From NCBI GenBank assembly GCA_021828105.1, contig JAKATG010000011.1, positions 192,839-256,838 of the forward strand: 64,000 nucleotides of DNA, written 5' to 3'. Below, in pieces: positions 25,779-33,417 of this stretch. Made by a program: the position numbers and the translations under genes. Under the pieces are notes generated by a model that did no database searches, had not been told where the DNA came from, and was given only the letters and a program-made list of their open reading frames with translations. Source of the stretch: Taklimakanibacter sp021828105 (GTDB lineage Bacteria; Pseudomonadota; Alphaproteobacteria; Rhizobiales; Aestuariivirgaceae). Each line of letters opens with the position of its first letter. Positions within the stretch are counted from its first letter, which is position 1.

Positions 25779-25853
25779 GCGCCCTTCGTCTATCGGTTAG
25801 GACGGCAGCCTTTCACGTTGCAAAGACGGGTTCGATTCCCGTAGGGCGCGCCA
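25779..25853 (+). tRNA. tRNA-Glu (TTC)
   Basis: A 75-base cloverleaf: acceptor GCGCCCT (25779-25785) pairs with AGGGCGC (25843-25849), discriminator G, encoded CCA. The anticodon stem GCAGC/GTTGC encloses loop CTTTCAC with anticodon TTC. The T arm is CGGGTTCGATTCCCG. Confidence 0.97.
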
Positions 25854-25945
25854 ATAACACCAAAAACGACACAAAATTCATCTGAAGTCGGATCAACGAT
25901 TAGGATCATGCGGCGTGGTGAGGCGCGCCCGTCCGGGAGGGCTTG

Positions 25946-26095
25946 GTGTATAATCGTTTTGTTCTGGGCTTGACGCTCGGAGCGGCTTTTGGCGGTCTAC
26001 TCAGCAGTTTCATACTCACCCCGCCCATAGGCATCTTCATCGGCGCCATCATCGGCGTGTCCTGCGGCATGATCCTGCATGTCTGGATGATGTGA
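25946..26095 (+). CDS. Small two-TM membrane protein (49 aa, GTG start)
   Basis: From GTG at 25946 the reading is VYNRFVLGLTLGAAFGGLLS, then SFILTPPIGIFIGAIIGVSC and a tail ending LHVWMM. Two hydrophobic Gly-rich segments are separated by a TPP turn, a glycine-zipper-like pattern (GLTLGAAFGG, GIFIGAIIG). GGAGG lies five bases before the GTG. It is followed after 19 bases by the SDR gene and may be its leader gene. Function unknown. Confidence 0.55.
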   Translation: MYNRFVLGLTLGAAFGGLLSSFILTPPIGIFIGAIIGVSCGMILHVWMM

Positions 26096-26114
26096 GTTCC
26101 AAGAGGAATTTCAT

Positions 26115-26861
26115 TTGTTTGGCGATCTCGTACACAAGCGCATCGTCGTCACCGGCGGCGTGACCGGCATCGGTGGAGCGGCGAGCCACGCGCTGGCGAA
26201 AGCGGGCGCGAAGGTCTTCGCGCAATATCTGGGCGGCGGGAACGAAGCGGCGGCGTTCGAGCGCCAAGGCATCGCCACCCTCAAGCTCGACCTCCTCGAG
26301 CGCAAGGCGCCATGGACGCTCATCGCCGAGGCCGAGAAGCGCCTCGGCGGCATCGACGTCCTCATCAACAATGCCGGCGGCATGGTCGAGCGCCGCCAGA
26401 TCGCCGAACTCGACGATGCGCTCTATGAGCGCGTGCTCGACCTCAATGTCCGCCAGCTCGTCGATTGCTGCCGCGCCGTCATCCCTATCTTCCAGAAGCA
26501 GCGTTCGGGCAACATCATCAATGTTTCCTCGATCGCGGCGCGCTCGGGCGGCTCGGCGGGATCGGGCATCTATGCCGGCAGCAAGGGCTTCGTCTCGGCG
26601 GTGACCAAGTCGATGGCGAAGGAGTTGGCGCCGAGCAACATCCGCGTCAACGCCGTGTCGCCGGGCACCATCCACACCGCTTTCCATGACCGGCATTCGA
26701 CGCCGGACAAGCTCGAGGCGACCCGCCTGCAAATCCCTTTGGGCCGCCTCGGAACGGCCGAGGATTGCGCCGGCACCTTCGTCTATCTCGCGAGCGATGA
26801 GGCCTCGGGCTACGTCACCGGCCAGGTCATCGAGGTGAATGGCGGCTTGTTTATGGGCTGA
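26115..26861 (+). CDS. SDR family oxidoreductase
   Basis: 248 residues from a TTG start at 26115, preceded by AAGAGGAA at eight bases. Cofactor motif VTGGVTGIGGAASHALA, NNAG near residue 88, catalytic Ser in INVSSIAARSGG and Tyr-x-x-x-Lys in GIYAGSKGF, then NAVSPGTIHTAFHDRHST and the C-terminal ASGYVTGQVIEVNGG. The 3-oxoacyl-ACP reductase-like (FabG) subgroup is likely, but SDR substrates cannot be read from sequence. NADP versus NAD preference is not clear; no basic residue marks the motif. Confidence 0.9.
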   Translation: MFGDLVHKRIVVTGGVTGIGGAASHALAKAGAKVFAQYLGGGNEAAAFERQGIATLKLDLLERKAPWTLIAEAEKRLGGIDVLINNAGGMVERRQIAELDDALYERVLDLNVRQLVDCCRAVIPIFQKQRSGNIINVSSIAARSGGSAGSGIYAGSKGFVSAVTKSMAKELAPSNIRVNAVSPGTIHTAFHDRHSTPDKLEATRLQIPLGRLGTAEDCAGTFVYLASDEASGYVTGQVIEVNGGLFMG

Positions 26862-26888
26862 ATGCGGGATTGAACGAACTATCGCCAG

Positions 26889-27058
26889 CTTCCCCTCTCC
26901 CGTTGCGAAGCAATGGGAGAGGGTGCCCGAAGGGCGGGTGAGGGCTCTTCGCCTGCAAAGCGTATTGCTTTTGAAGTTCGCGCTTGCTTCACGAAAGAGC
27001 CCTCATCCGGCCTTCGGCCACCTTCTCCCACGCGTGCCGCGCGGGAGAAGGGGAACGT
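26889..27058. repeat. Palindromic intergenic repeat cluster, Rhizobiales type
   Basis: The gap between the SDR and the glyoxalase genes contains nested inverted repeats: CCCTCTCCCGTTGCGAAG with GGGAGAGGG (about 26892-26929), GTGAGGGCTCTTCG against CGAAAGAGCCCTCA (about 26938-27005), and CCTTCTCCCACGCGTG with CGCGGGAGAAGG (about 27021-27054). These bacterial-interspersed-type hairpins recur across rhizobial genomes. Could act as terminator or mRNA-stabilising structure between the convergent genes. Confidence 0.75.
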
Positions 27059-27095
27059 TGGAGAGTCCAGTGAAGTCCAACTGCCTTTCCCCGCG

Positions 27096-27518
27096 CTACC
27101 AGGTGCCGGTGTTCGGCATCGACGCCCAGGGCTCCTTGACGGGCTGCGCGCCATCCTTGTTCAGGATCTCGATCGAGATGCCGTCCGGCGTCTTGATGAA
27201 GGCCATGCGGCCGTCGCGCGGCGGGCGGTTGATGGTGATGCCGTTCTTCTGCAGCTTCTCGCAATAGCCATAGACGTCGTCGACCTCGATGGCGAGATGG
27301 CCGAAATTCCGTCCGCCGGTATAGGCCTCGGGATCCCAGTTGTAGGTGAGCTCGACCGGCGCATCGGGACTTTCGGGTGCCGCCACGAAAACCAGGGTGA
27401 AGCGGCCTTTCTCGTTCTTATAGCGGCGCTGCTCGACGAAGCCGAGTTTGTTGATGAAGAAATCGAGCGATTGGTCCAGATTGGATACGCGGATCATGGT
27501 GTGGAGATATTTGACCAA
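27096..27518 (-). CDS. gloA: Lactoylglutathione lyase (glyoxalase I)
   Basis: 140 residues from a TTG at 27518; AAGGAG lies six bases upstream, and the reading then opens LVKYLHTMIRVSNLDQSLDF. All four metal ligands of VOC-fold glyoxalase I appear in order: His in LHTMIR, Glu in PVELTYNW, His in NFGHLAIEVDD, and Glu in GISIEIL. LGF and NWDP are also typical. It isomerises the hemithioacetal of methylglyoxal and glutathione. The frame extends 130 codons upstream with no ribosome site, through the divergent sirtuin gene, and that part is not coding. Confidence 0.93.
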   Translation of the reverse strand: MVKYLHTMIRVSNLDQSLDFFINKLGFVEQRRYKNEKGRFTLVFVAAPESPDAPVELTYNWDPEAYTGGRNFGHLAIEVDDVYGYCEKLQKNGITINRPPRDGRMAFIKTPDGISIEILNKDGAQPVKEPWASMPNTGTW

Positions 27519-27551
27519 GGCCTTCTCCTTTGCTGATGGGGCGGACTGACG

Positions 27552-28307
27552 ATGGATGATGACATAGACGAGCTTGCCCGAATGATCCAGTCCGCCAAAC
27601 GCGCGGTCGTCTTCACGGGTGCGGGCATCTCGACCGAGTGCGGCATTCCCGATTTCCGCTCGCCGGGCGGGTTCTGGACCCGGTACAAGCCGATCGAGTT
27701 CAGCGCCTATCTTGCCTCTGAGGAAACGCGGCTCGAGGCCTGGCGCCGCTATTTCATGATCTATGACACGGTCTCGCATGCCGTGCCCGGACGCGGCCAC
27801 AAGGTGATCGCGAAGCTTTATCATGAGGGCAAGGTCAGCCATGTCATCACGCAGAATATCGACGATCTGCACCGCGTCTCGGGCGTGCCGGAGGAGGCGA
27901 TCATCGAGCTGCATGGCAATGGCTCCTATGCCAAGTGCCTGAGTTGCGGCGAGCGCTATGAGCTCGCCTGGGCGCGCGCCACGATCGAAAGCGAAAAGCG
28001 GCCACCTTATTGCGTGTCCTGCGCCGGCATCGTCAAGACGGCGACCATATCCTTCGGGCAGGCCATGCCGGACCAGGAGATGGCCGATGCCCGCGCCGCT
28101 ACCTTCAACGCCGATCTCTTTCTCGCTCTCGGCTCGTCGCTGCAGGTTTTCCCGGCGGCGAATTTTCCCGTCATGGCCAAGAGCAATCGCGCCAGGCTGG
28201 TCATCATCAACCGCGAGCCGACCGGCCTCGATGCGCTCGCCGATCTCGTGGTTCAGGGTGAGCTCGGCGATGTTCTCGCCGCGACCGCCGAGCGTTTATG
28301 GCCTTGA
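27552..28307 (+). CDS. cobB: NAD-dependent protein deacylase, sirtuin family
   Basis: 251 residues. Sirtuin motifs in order: VVFTGAGISTECGIPDFRSP, VITQNIDDLHRVSG, catalytic His in IIELHGNGSYAKC, four zinc cysteines as CLSCGERYE and CVSCAGIVK, then FGQAMP, LALGSSLQVFPAANF and VIINREPTGLD. Deacetylation consumes NAD+. The Tyr/Arg pair that marks class III desuccinylases is not obvious (RYFMIYD may supply it), so deacetylase is the safer call. Divergent from gloA with 33 bases between starts. Confidence 0.94.
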   Translation: MDDDIDELARMIQSAKRAVVFTGAGISTECGIPDFRSPGGFWTRYKPIEFSAYLASEETRLEAWRRYFMIYDTVSHAVPGRGHKVIAKLYHEGKVSHVITQNIDDLHRVSGVPEEAIIELHGNGSYAKCLSCGERYELAWARATIESEKRPPYCVSCAGIVKTATISFGQAMPDQEMADARAATFNADLFLALGSSLQVFPAANFPVMAKSNRARLVIINREPTGLDALADLVVQGELGDVLAATAERLWP

Positions 28308-28674
28308 GATCACGATCGCTTCACGCGCTGAAAACGAATCAGTTGAGGGGAATCTGCGCAAAACTCCGCTGTTTGCGGCGGAAAGACATGGACCCGGCCG
28401 AAATTTCCTCGTGGCTGTCTCTGCATGCCGCATGTTTCGGCAGCGTTGATGTGTTGCATCTGGCTTGAAGCGAATCGGCTTTTGTTTTCAGGGCTTTTTC
28501 GCATCGCGGACGCTGCGATCGAGGCGTGCTTCGCCGACGAATTCAATGTCTATCGCATGTTTTCCACATCTCTTGCAGGTACCCGCTCTGTACAATTGCA
28601 AAAGAGTCGATCAATCTAACCCACGGCAGCAAGGGGTTACGGCAGAGGGCTGCCACTAGTTCGGGTATGCGGTC
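28308..28674. other. Intergenic stretch without a supported gene
   Basis: 367 bases between the sirtuin and the double cold-shock gene. Short open frames exist on both strands but none has a ribosome site or family-like sequence. Small hairpins are visible, for example CCGCTGTTTGCGG near 28368 and TCGCATCGCGG...CTGCGATCGA near 28499-28521. A long 5' leader for the cold-shock gene would fit such a gap, but this is not shown. Confidence 0.5.
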
Positions 28675-29253
28675 ATGGCGGTTAGCGGGCCCTTCGAGGC
28701 AGACAGGGAGCATGAGCATCAAGCTCCCGATGTGAATGTCAAAATCTTCCAGATCAGCGGATTCGTTAAGTGGTTCGATGTCGGCAGGGGATATGGCTTC
28801 ATCATCCCCGATAACGGCATGCCGGACGTGCTCCTTCATTTGAGCTGCCTCAAACGCGATGGCTTCGAGGCGCCGCTCGAAGGGACGCGTGTCTTCTGCG
28901 AGGCGGTGGAGCGCCAGAAGGGCTACCAGGCGTTGCGTGTCCTCAATGTCGACACCTCGACCGCGATCCATCCGGTCGAAAGGCCGAGCCGCACCCATGT
29001 GAACGTATCGCCGTCGAGCGGCTGGGTCAGGGCGCGCGTCAAATGGTTCAACCGGGCGCGGGGCTTCGGCTTCGTGAGCGAAGGGGAGGGGTCTCCCGAC
29101 ATCTTCATCCATATGGAGACGCTGCGGAAAACCGCCATTGCCGAGCTTCATCCCGACCAGTGGATTTATGTGCGCTTCGGCTCAGGGCCCAAGGGCCAGA
29201 TGGCGGCCGAGGTCCGGCTCACGCTCGACAGCGGGCCGCGTCACACCAACTAG
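28675..29253 (+). CDS. Protein with two cold-shock domains
   Basis: 192 residues with two CSD units. The first is around residues 27-90 (SGFVKWFDVGRGYGFIIPDN, LLHLSCL), the second around 120-185 (RARVKWFNRARGFGFVSEGE, DIFIHMETLRK). Each keeps the RNP1-like KWF-x-GFGFI/V and RNP2-like FIH motifs, although the first has LLH in place of FVH. Duplicated CSD proteins of about 190-200 residues are typical of alphaproteobacteria and act as nucleic-acid chaperones. No good ribosome site at the ATG used; the true start may be a little downstream. Confidence 0.88.
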   Translation: MAVSGPFEADREHEHQAPDVNVKIFQISGFVKWFDVGRGYGFIIPDNGMPDVLLHLSCLKRDGFEAPLEGTRVFCEAVERQKGYQALRVLNVDTSTAIHPVERPSRTHVNVSPSSGWVRARVKWFNRARGFGFVSEGEGSPDIFIHMETLRKTAIAELHPDQWIYVRFGSGPKGQMAAEVRLTLDSGPRHTN

Positions 29254-29285
29254 CGTAATCGGTACGGGCGCGGCATACTCGAACG

Positions 29286-29750
29286 ATGCGCGCCATCACC
29301 CTGGCTTTCCTGTTTGTCCTTGCGGCGGTCTCCATAGGCCGGGCGGAGACGTCCGAGTTGCCGACCGTTCCCCTCACCGTCGAGAGCAATGGCGGCAAGA
29401 TGCGGACGGGCTTCACCGCCGAGCTTGCGGCGACGCCCGAGCACCGCGCCAAGGGGCTGATGTTCCGCACCGAGCTCGCCGAGGATCGCGGCATGCTGTT
29501 CGACTTCAAGCAGACCCGCAGCGTCTCCATGTGGATGAAGAACACACCGGTATCGCTCGACATGATCTTCTCGGACGACAAGGGGGTGGTTCTCTATGTC
29601 GCCCGCAACACGGTTCCCTATTCGGAGGACATCATCACCCCGGGCATGCCGGTCTATGCCGTGTTCGAGGTTAAGGCGGGGACCGCCTACCGGCTCAATA
29701 TCCGGCCCGGGGACCGCCTGCTGAACCCCATTTTCGGCACCGGCGGCTGA
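29286..29750 (+). CDS. DUF192 family secreted protein
   Basis: 154 residues with signal peptide (ITLAFLFVLAAVSIGRAE). The DUF192 core shows ELAATPEHRAKGLMFRTELA, GMLFDFKQTRSVSMWMKNTP, LDMIFSDDKGVV and the final PGDRLLNPIF. These small beta-barrel proteins are widespread and of unknown function. It follows the cold-shock gene by 32 bases, so co-transcription is possible. Confidence 0.9.
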   Translation: MRAITLAFLFVLAAVSIGRAETSELPTVPLTVESNGGKMRTGFTAELAATPEHRAKGLMFRTELAEDRGMLFDFKQTRSVSMWMKNTPVSLDMIFSDDKGVVLYVARNTVPYSEDIITPGMPVYAVFEVKAGTAYRLNIRPGDRLLNPIFGTGG

Positions 29751-29817
29751 TCTCTTGCCCGAGAGGTGCGATTTCGCTATCCCCTGCGGGAGCAGGGCGC
29801 TTCCCGCCAAAGCCCGT

Positions 29818-29861
29818 CCCGGACTTGATCCGGGATTGCTCGACCCCGGATCAAGTCCGGG
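29818..29861. repeat. Perfect 17-bp inverted repeat
   Basis: CCCGGACTTGATCCGGG (29818-29834) is an exact inverted match to CCCGGATCAAGTCCGGG (29845-29861), with ten bases between. Each arm is itself nearly palindromic. This GGACTTGATCCGGG element is a familiar dispersed repeat in Rhizobiales intergenic DNA. It sits after the DUF192 stop and before tRNA-Pro and could terminate transcription, although no T-run follows. Confidence 0.8.
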
Positions 29862-29906
29862 GCAAGCCTTGGCGATAAGGAAGCGCCTTGGAATACAGGT
29901 GGAAAA

Positions 29907-29983
29907 CGGGGTGTAGCGCAGTCTGGTAGCGCACCTGCCTTGGGCGCAGGGGGTCGTCAGTTCGAATCTGGCCACCCCGACCA
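29907..29983 (+). tRNA. tRNA-Pro (TGG)
   Basis: 77 bases: acceptor CGGGGTG (29907-29913) with CACCCCG (29973-29979), discriminator A, encoded CCA. The anticodon stem CCTGC/GCAGG encloses loop CTTGGGC with anticodon TGG. The T loop is TTCGAAT. Confidence 0.97.
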
Positions 29984-29988
29984 CCGCC

Positions 29989-30078
29989 ATCCTGCTTCGC
30001 GCCCAGCGGCGCTTCGCAGGATTAGTGGATTTCGTGCGCGGAGCAGGATGCCCTCCGAAGCTTTAGCGAAAGAGGGCC
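29989..30078. repeat. Composite palindromic repeat, copy 1
   Basis: ATCCTGCTTCGCGC...GCTTCGCAGGAT (29989-30022), then GAGCAGGAT and CCCTCCGAAGCTTTAGCGAA with AGAGGGC to 30078. A second copy of the whole arrangement is at 38348-38437, and the CCCTCC...GGAGGG half alone at 31705-31730. Length, order and hairpin arms are preserved between copies, so this is a REP/BIME-like family. Confidence 0.75.
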
Positions 30079-30116
30079 GCCTCAGCTCATAGGTGTGATA
30101 GGATAAAGGTGACGGC

Positions 30117-30422
30117 ATGACCGCGAAGATCTACAGGCCCGCCCGCAATGCCATGCAGTCCGGCAAAGGCAAGGTCGATCTATGGCTGCTCGAATATGAG
30201 CCGGAGCTCAGGCTGACGGCCGATCCGCTCATGGGCTGGACCTCGTCCGCCGACATGAAGCAGCAGCTGCGCCTGACCTTCGAATCGAAGGAGCAGGCGA
30301 TCGCTTATGCCGAGCGCAATGGCATCGCCTACTGGGTGGAGCCCGAGGCGCCGGCCAGAACGCAGCGCAAATCCTATGCCGACAATTTCCGATGGGGCCG
30401 CAACGAGCTTTGGACCCATTGA
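30117..30422 (+). CDS. NADH dehydrogenase accessory subunit, NDUFS4-like (ETC complex I subunit)
   Basis: 101 residues. Starts MTAKIYRPARNAMQSGKGKV and has WLLEYEP, DPLMGWTSSADMKQQLRLTF, AIAYAERNGIAYWV and the final SYADNFRWGRNELWTH. The W-T/S-S-D...F-S/E-K-E-A-A-YAE-G pattern and the YADNF ending are those of the 18-kDa subunit of complex I, found in alphaproteobacteria and mitochondria only. It probably stabilises the electron-input module. It lies between tRNA-Pro and tRNA-Arg, far from the nuo operon, as is usual. Confidence 0.92.
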   Translation: MTAKIYRPARNAMQSGKGKVDLWLLEYEPELRLTADPLMGWTSSADMKQQLRLTFESKEQAIAYAERNGIAYWVEPEAPARTQRKSYADNFRWGRNELWTH

Positions 30423-30428
30423 CCGGCT

Positions 30429-30505
30429 GGCCCCGTAGCTCAGTTGGATAGAGCAACAGCCTTCTAAGCTGTGGGTCGGGAGTTCGAATCTCTCCGGGGT
30501 CGCCA
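30429..30505 (+). tRNA. tRNA-Arg (TCT)
   Basis: 77 bases: acceptor GGCCCCG (30429-30435) with CGGGGTC (30495-30501), one G-T pair; discriminator G and encoded CCA. The anticodon stem ACAGC/GCTGT encloses CTTCTAA with anticodon TCT. It starts six bases after the NDUFS4-like gene's stop. Confidence 0.97.
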
Positions 30506-30563
30506 CCCTTCGCCCTGACGGGCTTCGGGTGGCAAGCCACGCCCTCTTGAGGGGCGAAGGGTG
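30506..30563. repeat. CACCC...GGGTGGC palindromic repeat, copy A
   Basis: Begins at the tRNA-Arg CCA (CCACCCTTCGCCC) and runs GGGCTTCGGGTGGCAAGCCA, then a second inverted arm GGGGCGAAGGGTG at 30551-30563. It pairs with copies at 30901-30940 and 31626-31664. Confidence 0.65.
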
Positions 30564-30654
30564 ATCTCCCGAAGCTGCGAAGCAGCGCAGGGAGACTAGT
30601 GACGTTATTTGCTGCTGTGATTTGCCTTACCTACACGGGCTTCGGGGCGCCACC

Positions 30655-30900
30655 GTGTGGTACGTTTATTTCCTTCAGCTGAGCAATGGGGATATCTACG
30701 TCGGTTCAACCAACAATTTAAAACGACGTTTTTCGTCCCATCGGGCAGGATATGTCCATTCGACAAGGGCATATCTGCCTGTTGTGCTGAGATCCCATGT
30801 CGCCGTTGAAACGGAAGAACACGCGCGAGAGCTTGAGATTTATTTCAAATCCGCTTCGGGAAAGGCCGTTGCTCTCAAACGTCTGATCAGGAGGAACTAG
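30655..30900 (+). CDS. GIY-YIG nuclease domain protein
   Basis: 81 residues from GTG 30655. The single GIY-YIG domain reads WYVYFLQLSNGDIYVGSTNN followed by LKRRFSSHRAG; both the YVY and YVG strands and the catalytic Arg-type residue are present, and the late Glu is in ETEEHARELEIYFKS. Proteins of this UPF0213 type are common and mostly uncharacterised. An in-frame TTG at 30622 would add 11 residues. The coding density and composition look a little poorer in GC than neighbours, and palindromic repeats flank both sides, so recent insertion is possible. Confidence 0.85.
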   Translation: MWYVYFLQLSNGDIYVGSTNNLKRRFSSHRAGYVHSTRAYLPVVLRSHVAVETEEHARELEIYFKSASGKAVALKRLIRRN

Positions 30901-30940
30901 CCACCCTACGCCCGCTTTGGGGCTTCGGGTGGCAGGCCAC
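30901..30940. repeat. CACCC...GGGTGGC palindromic repeat, copy B
   Basis: CCACCCTACGCCC and GGGGCTTCGGGTGGC directly after the GIY-YIG stop, with GGCAGGCCA beyond. Copies A and B bracket the GIY-YIG gene in the same orientation. Confidence 0.65.
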
Positions 30941-30974
30941 CTACGACGCATTGAGCTGGATCGAGGAGAAAACC

Positions 30975-31625
30975 ATGCGCACCTTCGTTCTCATCCATGG
31001 CGCCCGAGATGTGGGCTGGTATTGGCATCTGGTGGAGGCCAACTTGCGGCGTAACGGCCATGACGTGGTGGCGCCAGACCTTCCCTGTACGGATGATGCG
31101 GCCGGGTTCTCCGACTATGCCGACACTGTCATCGAGGCCATTGGCGAACGCAGCGGACTCGTCGTGGTGGGCCAGTCGCTTGGTGCGTACACGGCGCCGC
31201 TCATATGCGCCAGGAAGAAGGCCGATCTCCTCGTGCTCGTCGCCGGTCTGGTTCCGGCTCCCGGAGAAGCCGCGGCGGACTGGTGGACCAACACCGGCTA
31301 TGGGGAAGAGGTGCACGGGCGCTATACCAACGACATCGAGCTCTTCTACCACGACGTGCCGGCGGATCTCGCCGCCGAGGCGCTACACCGCGGGCGGCAT
31401 CAGTCCGAAACGCCGATGCGCGATCCCTGGCCGCTCGCCGCCTGGCCCGACGTGCCGACGCGCTTCATCCTTTGCCGCGACGACCGGCTGCTGCCTGAAG
31501 CGTTCCTGCGCCGTGTCGTCAGGGACCGGCTTGGGATTACGCCCGACGAGATCGATGCCGGGCATTGCGTTGCGCTAAGCCGGCCACAGGAACTGGCTGA
31601 CCGCCTCGAAAAGTATCTCGCGTAA
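30975..31625 (+). CDS. Alpha/beta hydrolase (EstC/hydroxynitrile lyase-like subgroup)
   Basis: 216 residues. Starts MRTFVLIHGARDVGWYWHLV, a short N-terminus characteristic of this subgroup. The nucleophile is in VVVGQSLGAYTAPL (G-x-S-x-G), the acid in FILCRDDRLLP and the His in IDAGHCVALSRPQEL, so the triad is complete. GAGGAG lies nine bases before ATG 30975; the frame is open for eight codons more. Likely a cytoplasmic esterase; substrate unknown. It is bracketed by palindromic repeat copies B and C. Confidence 0.85.
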   Translation: MRTFVLIHGARDVGWYWHLVEANLRRNGHDVVAPDLPCTDDAAGFSDYADTVIEAIGERSGLVVVGQSLGAYTAPLICARKKADLLVLVAGLVPAPGEAAADWWTNTGYGEEVHGRYTNDIELFYHDVPADLAAEALHRGRHQSETPMRDPWPLAAWPDVPTRFILCRDDRLLPEAFLRRVVRDRLGITPDEIDAGHCVALSRPQELADRLEKYLA

Positions 31626-31664
31626 CCACCCTACGCCCTCCGGGGGCTTCGGGTGGCGTAGGCG
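31626..31664. repeat. CACCC...GGGTGGC palindromic repeat, copy C
   Basis: CCACCCTACGCCC and GGGGGCTTCGGGTGGCGTA after the hydrolase stop, the third copy of this family within 1.2 kb. Confidence 0.65.
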
Positions 31665-31704
31665 ATTGCGCGGAACTTCCATATCGCCGTATAGTTAATT
31701 CCTG

Positions 31705-31730
31705 CCCTCCGAAGCTTTAGCGAAGGAGGG
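31705..31730. repeat. CCCTCCGAAGC...GAAGGAGGG palindrome
   Basis: Hairpin CCCTCC / GGAGGG with GAAGCTTTAGCGAA between, the half-unit of the composite repeat at 29989 and 38348. Confidence 0.7.
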
Positions 31731-31768
31731 TCGGGAAATGATCCGGTTAGTCAGTGCAGGAGTTCTGG

Positions 31769-32053
31769 ATGTACCGGCTCCCCGCCTTCGCTGCGGCCTT
31801 CATGTGGATCGTCACGACGACGGCGGCGCAAGCCGAATGCCGTCAGGAGATCGTGACCTGCGAAAGCACCTGTCCCGATCTTCAAGACGAAACGGAGACC
31901 GGCTGCATGGAGCGCTGCCGCAGCATCATCATCTGCGAGGCCGAGCCCCGGCGGTCGGCGAAAAGCCGTCTGCCGGACAGCGCTCTGCCGTCAGATCAAC
32001 TGCCCCGGAGCCGTCTGCCCGCAAGCCATCTGCCGGACAGCTTCCTGAACTGA
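31769..32053 (+). CDS. Secreted Cys-rich small protein with an LP pentapeptide tail
   Basis: 94 residues from ATG 31769, preceded by AGGAG at seven bases. A signal peptide (LPAFAAAFMWIVTTTAAQA) is followed by six cysteines in about 33 residues: CRQEIVTC, CESTCPD, GCMERCRSIIIC. The last 28 residues read in steps of five with LP at positions 2-3: RLPDS, ALPSD, QLPRS, RLPAS, HLPDS. No family recognised. The Cys pattern suggests a small disulfide-bonded periplasmic or exported domain. Confidence 0.65.
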   Translation: MYRLPAFAAAFMWIVTTTAAQAECRQEIVTCESTCPDLQDETETGCMERCRSIIICEAEPRRSAKSRLPDSALPSDQLPRSRLPASHLPDSFLN

Positions 32054-32067
32054 CTGCCTTGCACTCA

Positions 32068-33243
32068 CTATCTGCCGCATGTGCCGCCCGCTTGGGCGCC
32101 TTTGAAGCGGTTTTCGATCCAGCTCATCACCTGAGGGACGCTCTTCACGGCGATCAGGCCGTGGTCGACCCCTGGTAGTCTCAGATAGGAAACGGCCTTG
32201 TTGGTTCGGCACAAGCCCCGCACATAGTCGGTCGTCACCTTGGGGATGACGAGCGTGTCGGCGGCACCTTGGGCGATCAGCACCGGCACACGGATGGGCA
32301 GGGCGGCCGGGTTGTTGGAGGCCATGAGGCCGCGCCAGGGCTGCCGGCTGTCAGGGTCGTAATTGAGGAAATGCTTGCCCAGATCCTGCTCGGCCGAAAG
32401 CGCGCCAAGGTCGCCGCCGATACTGCCGATGCAGTTCTTGTCGATATGCCGGACGATCTTGAGCGTGGTCTCATTGACGAGCCCGTCGAGGGCGATGCCG
32501 TAATTGCGCGACCATGCGAGGAGCGTCATGGCCGCCAGGATCCGTCCCGGTACGGTATTGATGTCGTCATCGAGAAGGACGCCGAGATTGGTCGCCGGCG
32601 CCGCCGCGGCGACACCCAGCAGTGTCAGTTCTGAGGCATAGGACCTGGCGAGGCTCGCCGCGAAAAGGGCGGCGTGACCGCCTTGCGAATGTCCCCAGAG
32701 GACGAAACGGCTTCCGGCCTGGGCCTCGGGCAGGTGACGGATCGCCCTGACCGAGTCGAGCACCGACTGGGCTTCGCCGACCCCGATCAGAAAAGGTATC
32801 TTGCCGGTCGTACCGAGGCCCGGATAGTCGGTGGCGACCACAGTATAGCCCTGGACGATCATGTCCTTGACGCCCGGGATGGCGAGCGGGTCGGAGCGGA
32901 GCGACGGCGCGCATTTGCGCACCACACCGGTCGTCGGATGCGCCCAGGCGACGACCGGCCGCGCGGCACCCCGGGGGAATGTGGACACCACCGCCATGCC
33001 GGAGGCGCCGACCTTCTGGCCTCGGTGATTTCGCGTGACATAGAGGATGCGATAGGCCTTGGCACGATAGACGAAGGGGATATCGATCGGCTGGGCGCGG
33101 ATGAGCGTGCCAGGCGCCCCGGCGAGGTCCTGGGGGCGTATGGTGTAAAAACGATCCTTCTCAGAAACCGGCTTGGCCGCTGCCGGCGCAAGCATGGCGA
33201 CACAGTTCAGCAGGAGAACCAGGCAGGCGATGAGCTTGGTCAT
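32068..33243 (-). CDS. Secreted lipase family alpha/beta hydrolase
   Basis: 391 residues with a signal peptide (LIACLVLLLNCVAMLAPAAA). Resembles the secretory lipase (LIP) family: VVAWAHPTTGVVRKCAP, VVATDYPGLGTTG, the nucleophile in FVLWGHSQGGHAALF near residue 190, acid in IAQGAADTLVIPK and His in LPGVDHGLIAVKS. The insert between nucleophile and acid is typical of this family's lid. Exported to the periplasm or outside. It is convergent with the Cys-rich gene, 14 bases apart. Confidence 0.87.
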   Translation of the reverse strand: MTKLIACLVLLLNCVAMLAPAAAKPVSEKDRFYTIRPQDLAGAPGTLIRAQPIDIPFVYRAKAYRILYVTRNHRGQKVGASGMAVVSTFPRGAARPVVAWAHPTTGVVRKCAPSLRSDPLAIPGVKDMIVQGYTVVATDYPGLGTTGKIPFLIGVGEAQSVLDSVRAIRHLPEAQAGSRFVLWGHSQGGHAALFAASLARSYASELTLLGVAAAAPATNLGVLLDDDINTVPGRILAAMTLLAWSRNYGIALDGLVNETTLKIVRHIDKNCIGSIGGDLGALSAEQDLGKHFLNYDPDSRQPWRGLMASNNPAALPIRVPVLIAQGAADTLVIPKVTTDYVRGLCRTNKAVSYLRLPGVDHGLIAVKSVPQVMSWIENRFKGAQAGGTCGR

Positions 33244-33417
33244 TGTTGTCCCCGACTATGGCAGGCGCTTTCCGAGCGTCGCCCGGATTTGTAACGGCCC
33301 GGCGAAGCTTTACCCGATCATTAACAATCCGCAAGATTCACCGCGACAAATTCAATAGGACTGCTTAAATTCGCCCGGACGCACGAAAGTGCAACAACAG
33401 GGACAGGGGTCAGGCTC

